Shown: in pieces, positions 61,936 through 64,000 of the stretch
Position numbering within the stretch: the stretch's first letter is position 1
Layout of the letters: each line of letters starts with the position of its first letter
Assembly (NCBI GenBank): GCA_013397075.1
Contig: VWZS01008810.1
Span: 186,001-250,000, forward strand
Direction: 5' to 3'
DNA length: 64,000 nt
Origin: Rhabdornis inornatus
Lineage: Eukaryota; Chordata; Aves; Passeriformes; Rhabdornithidae
The notes under the pieces: model-generated
Databases searched by the model: none
What the model saw: the letters and a program-made list of their open reading frames with translations, nothing else
Told to the model about the DNA's origin: nothing
Made by a program: the position numbers and the translations under genes

Positions 61936-63235
61936 GATTAAAGATTCAAATACCATCCAAAGTCGATTTTTAAATGCAGTTGCCCTCATTCATTGGTACC
62001 TGCTATTCACACAAAGCTCCAGTCTCTCAAGTTTGGGTTTGCTGAGCTGTTTCAGCCCTTTTCTAGTCTCACCCACTTCTGCCTTTACAAGCAGGCTGCT
62101 GTAGCTGGGGGGCACACGGTGGATGTCACTGCACCGTGTCTCACTGCTGCATCCCCCAGATGGAGGCTCTGCCTGTGCAGTGGGCTCAGCATGGCCATGG
62201 CCACCCCTGCCCTGAGCTGAGGTGCCTGTCAGTCCCCTCTGAACCAGGGGATGCTGCAGCACACCCAAACAAGCCAGTGCCAGTGCATGGGCAGGAGGGA
62301 GGATGCCACACATAAAAGAGTAATGACAACGCCAACCCAGTTGTGGCACAATGTATTAGACACTCTGCCTTGACAGCCTAAAAGTGTTTCTGATGGCTGC
62401 AGCTTCCCTCTGAGGGAGTGGCAGGCACACACGTCCTCCAGACATGGGGTTCCCCCACTCCCTCTCTATCCCTTCTCTCGGCGAGGACAAGGGTATTCTC
62501 ATTGAAATGTGTCATCCTTTTTGGAGAGAGACATTTTAAATCCCACTGGTGATACAGAGAGTGAGCGGATCCAGCTGATCCCACTCTGCCAGCTAGTAAC
62601 AGCCCACCCAGCAGCTGTGAATGCACAATAGTCCCAAAAACAAGCCCAGAGAAGAGCTCTGGTTTGCAAAAGTGTAGCAATAAGATGATAGCCTTGCAAA
62701 AACGCTGGCCTTTTGCCCTGTTTTAAAATACTTTAAGCTGCCTAAGTACTATATAATAATAAAATAAATGTAAAAACATGCTCTGAGCCTGACAGCCTTT
62801 GAGCTGTGACCTGTGTGTACATCTTCAGCAAGAAATGTAAGTTGCCTTTTGGCTTTGAAGAAGCAGTGATAGGTTCTTCCTCTTAAGTAGATGTATTACT
62901 GTTTCCTTCATATGTAAATAAATTCTTGATATGACAGGTCACAATCTGAAGACTTGAAAATATTTTACATTAGAAGCTTTGGGGATAATAAAACCCCAGT
63001 CAGCTGAGAAGAAATCTTAGTTAAAATAAGAGAAAATAGCATTATTGCTTGCATGTTGCCAGCTCTTGCCCAAGCTCACAATCCTCATATTTGTGTGATG
63101 CCTAAAGCACTGCAGAGTCTTCAAAGGTTGTAATGCAGTGAGACATGCAGCCTGTCAGGTATACATACTTTATCAGAGATTATAAAAATCCTGGCAAAAT
63201 ATTCAATACCTTTTTTCTTGTCAGGGAGGCAGTAT

Positions 63236-63365
63236 GAAAAAAATATACATCCATATGAATACCTATATATAGACATATGTATTTAATGTACAAATCCATG
63301 TATAATATTTTGAAATATTTAGAAATTTAGAATTTATGAATATTTAATCTAGAAATAAATTTATG
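63236..63365 (+). repeat. AT-rich low-complexity segment
   Basis: About 130 bases of very AT-rich sequence with repeated ATATTT, ATGTAT and AAATTTA motifs. Nuclear-matrix attachment has been associated with such composition, but nothing specific supports that here. Confidence 0.6.
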
Positions 63366-64000
63366 ACTGTATTGAGGAAAGAACATGTTCAACACAAATG
63401 CAGGTAGAAATACTAATTTCAGCTTTGGGATTGATGTAGCAAACCAAGAACATTTATTTTAGGGGCAAAAAAGGGAAGTTTTCTGCCTAGGATGCCTAGA
63501 ACACTGACACTTAGGCAAATACTTGGCCCAGGGAGTCCTTAAACTCACAGCAGCTCTCCAGTTTGTCCTGGGGAGTCTTTGGGTGCCTTCCTGGATCACT
63601 CAGTATGGGCAAAGATGCTGTACCAATATTACCCTTTGGAGTTTTGCTTAGTTAGGCAGTTTCCTTGATAACATGATTTACATTATGTTATAACAGTGAT
63701 TTAATTAAAAGCCCACTGTTTGCAGCACTGGCTCAGAGAAGCCTGAATGCTGTCAGCCAGCTGTGTGTGCCTTCTCTGCCTGCCATTCAGGAAGTGCCCA
63801 GCTAATCCCAGAACTGTCAGTCACCCTGTTGGGGCAAGAAACACATATTTCAGGCATTGCAATACCTACTTGAAGGCACTTGATTGCCATCCAGCCTCTT
63901 TCTGAGTGGGTTTTCTTTACAGTGGACTTCAGAGACTTTCTAAATGGGGTAAAACTCTCTCTTCACCATTAGCAAACTGTGATGTTACAGCAAAGTTTGC

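Larger units (their letters stand above)
34935..64000 (+). other. KCNB2: KCNB2 intron 2, 5' part (continues beyond window)
   Basis: Starts with GTAGGC at 34935. Known: in human the second KCNB2 intron is very long and the following exon carries S1-S6 and the C-terminus, so its absence from the remaining 29 kb is expected. The sequence is mostly AT-rich and unique, with simple repeats at 35.5, 45.8, 52.6 and 57.06 kb, a hairpin at 54.1 kb, a 75-bp minisatellite at 57.1 kb and a CR1 tail at 61.6 kb. No further coding exon, tRNA or other RNA gene was recognised. Somewhat GC-richer patches at 36.3-36.6, 45.7-46.0 and 62.0-62.7 kb contain only chance frames. Confidence 0.8.

Noticed and set aside
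1..64000. CRISPR arrays, operons, prophages or other prokaryotic systems
   Set aside because: The window is vertebrate nuclear DNA with spliced-gene structure and LINE fragments; no regularly spaced repeats or dense gene clusters are present.

Overview
This is a 64-kb piece of vertebrate nuclear DNA, most likely from a bird. It carries one recognisable gene, the 5' part of KCNB2 (voltage-gated potassium channel Kv2.2), on the + strand. The bird assignment rests on the only clear interspersed repeats being CR1-type LINE fragments, on low repeat density without recognisable mammalian SINEs or L1, and on a compact first intron. Another sauropsid cannot be excluded.

Layout. Positions 1-17,500 are non-coding flank, holding low-complexity tracts, one hexanucleotide microsatellite and a possible old LTR near 2.75-3.42 kb. 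A CpG island at about 17.55-18.72 kb, interrupted by a 203-base gap, is the likely KCNB2 promoter and non-coding exon 1; a strong splice donor lies at 18442/18443. Intron 1 runs from 18443 to 34249 and holds two CR1 fragments, a 12-bp tandem repeat and a possible small alternative exon. Exon 2 (34250-34934) carries the KCNB2 start codon and the first 193 codons: the cytoplasmic N-terminus, the T1/BTB tetramerisation domain with its zinc motif, and the linker to S1. It ends in phase 0 at a GT donor just before the S1 helix. The rest (34935-64000) is the start of the large intron 2, with simple repeats, a 75-bp minisatellite, a near-perfect 31-bp hairpin and a CR1 3' end. The exon for S1-S6 and the C-terminus is not in the window.

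Most notable observations. (1) Blocks on either side of the gap look swapped in the assembly: the TG repeat before the first block recurs after the gap, and the 54 bases before the gap recur at the start of the next block. (2) If exon 1 is spliced to exon 2 as predicted, an upstream reading frame of 95 codons crosses the junction and stops 3 bases past the KCNB2 ATG, preceded by an 18-codon uORF joined to it by a TGATG overlap. (3) A second acceptor just before the KCNB2 ATG and a candidate 44-bp exon would both alter this leader. (4) A 31-bp inverted repeat with a 10-base loop lies in intron 2. I found no complete novel multi-gene system; nearly all other open frames look like chance.
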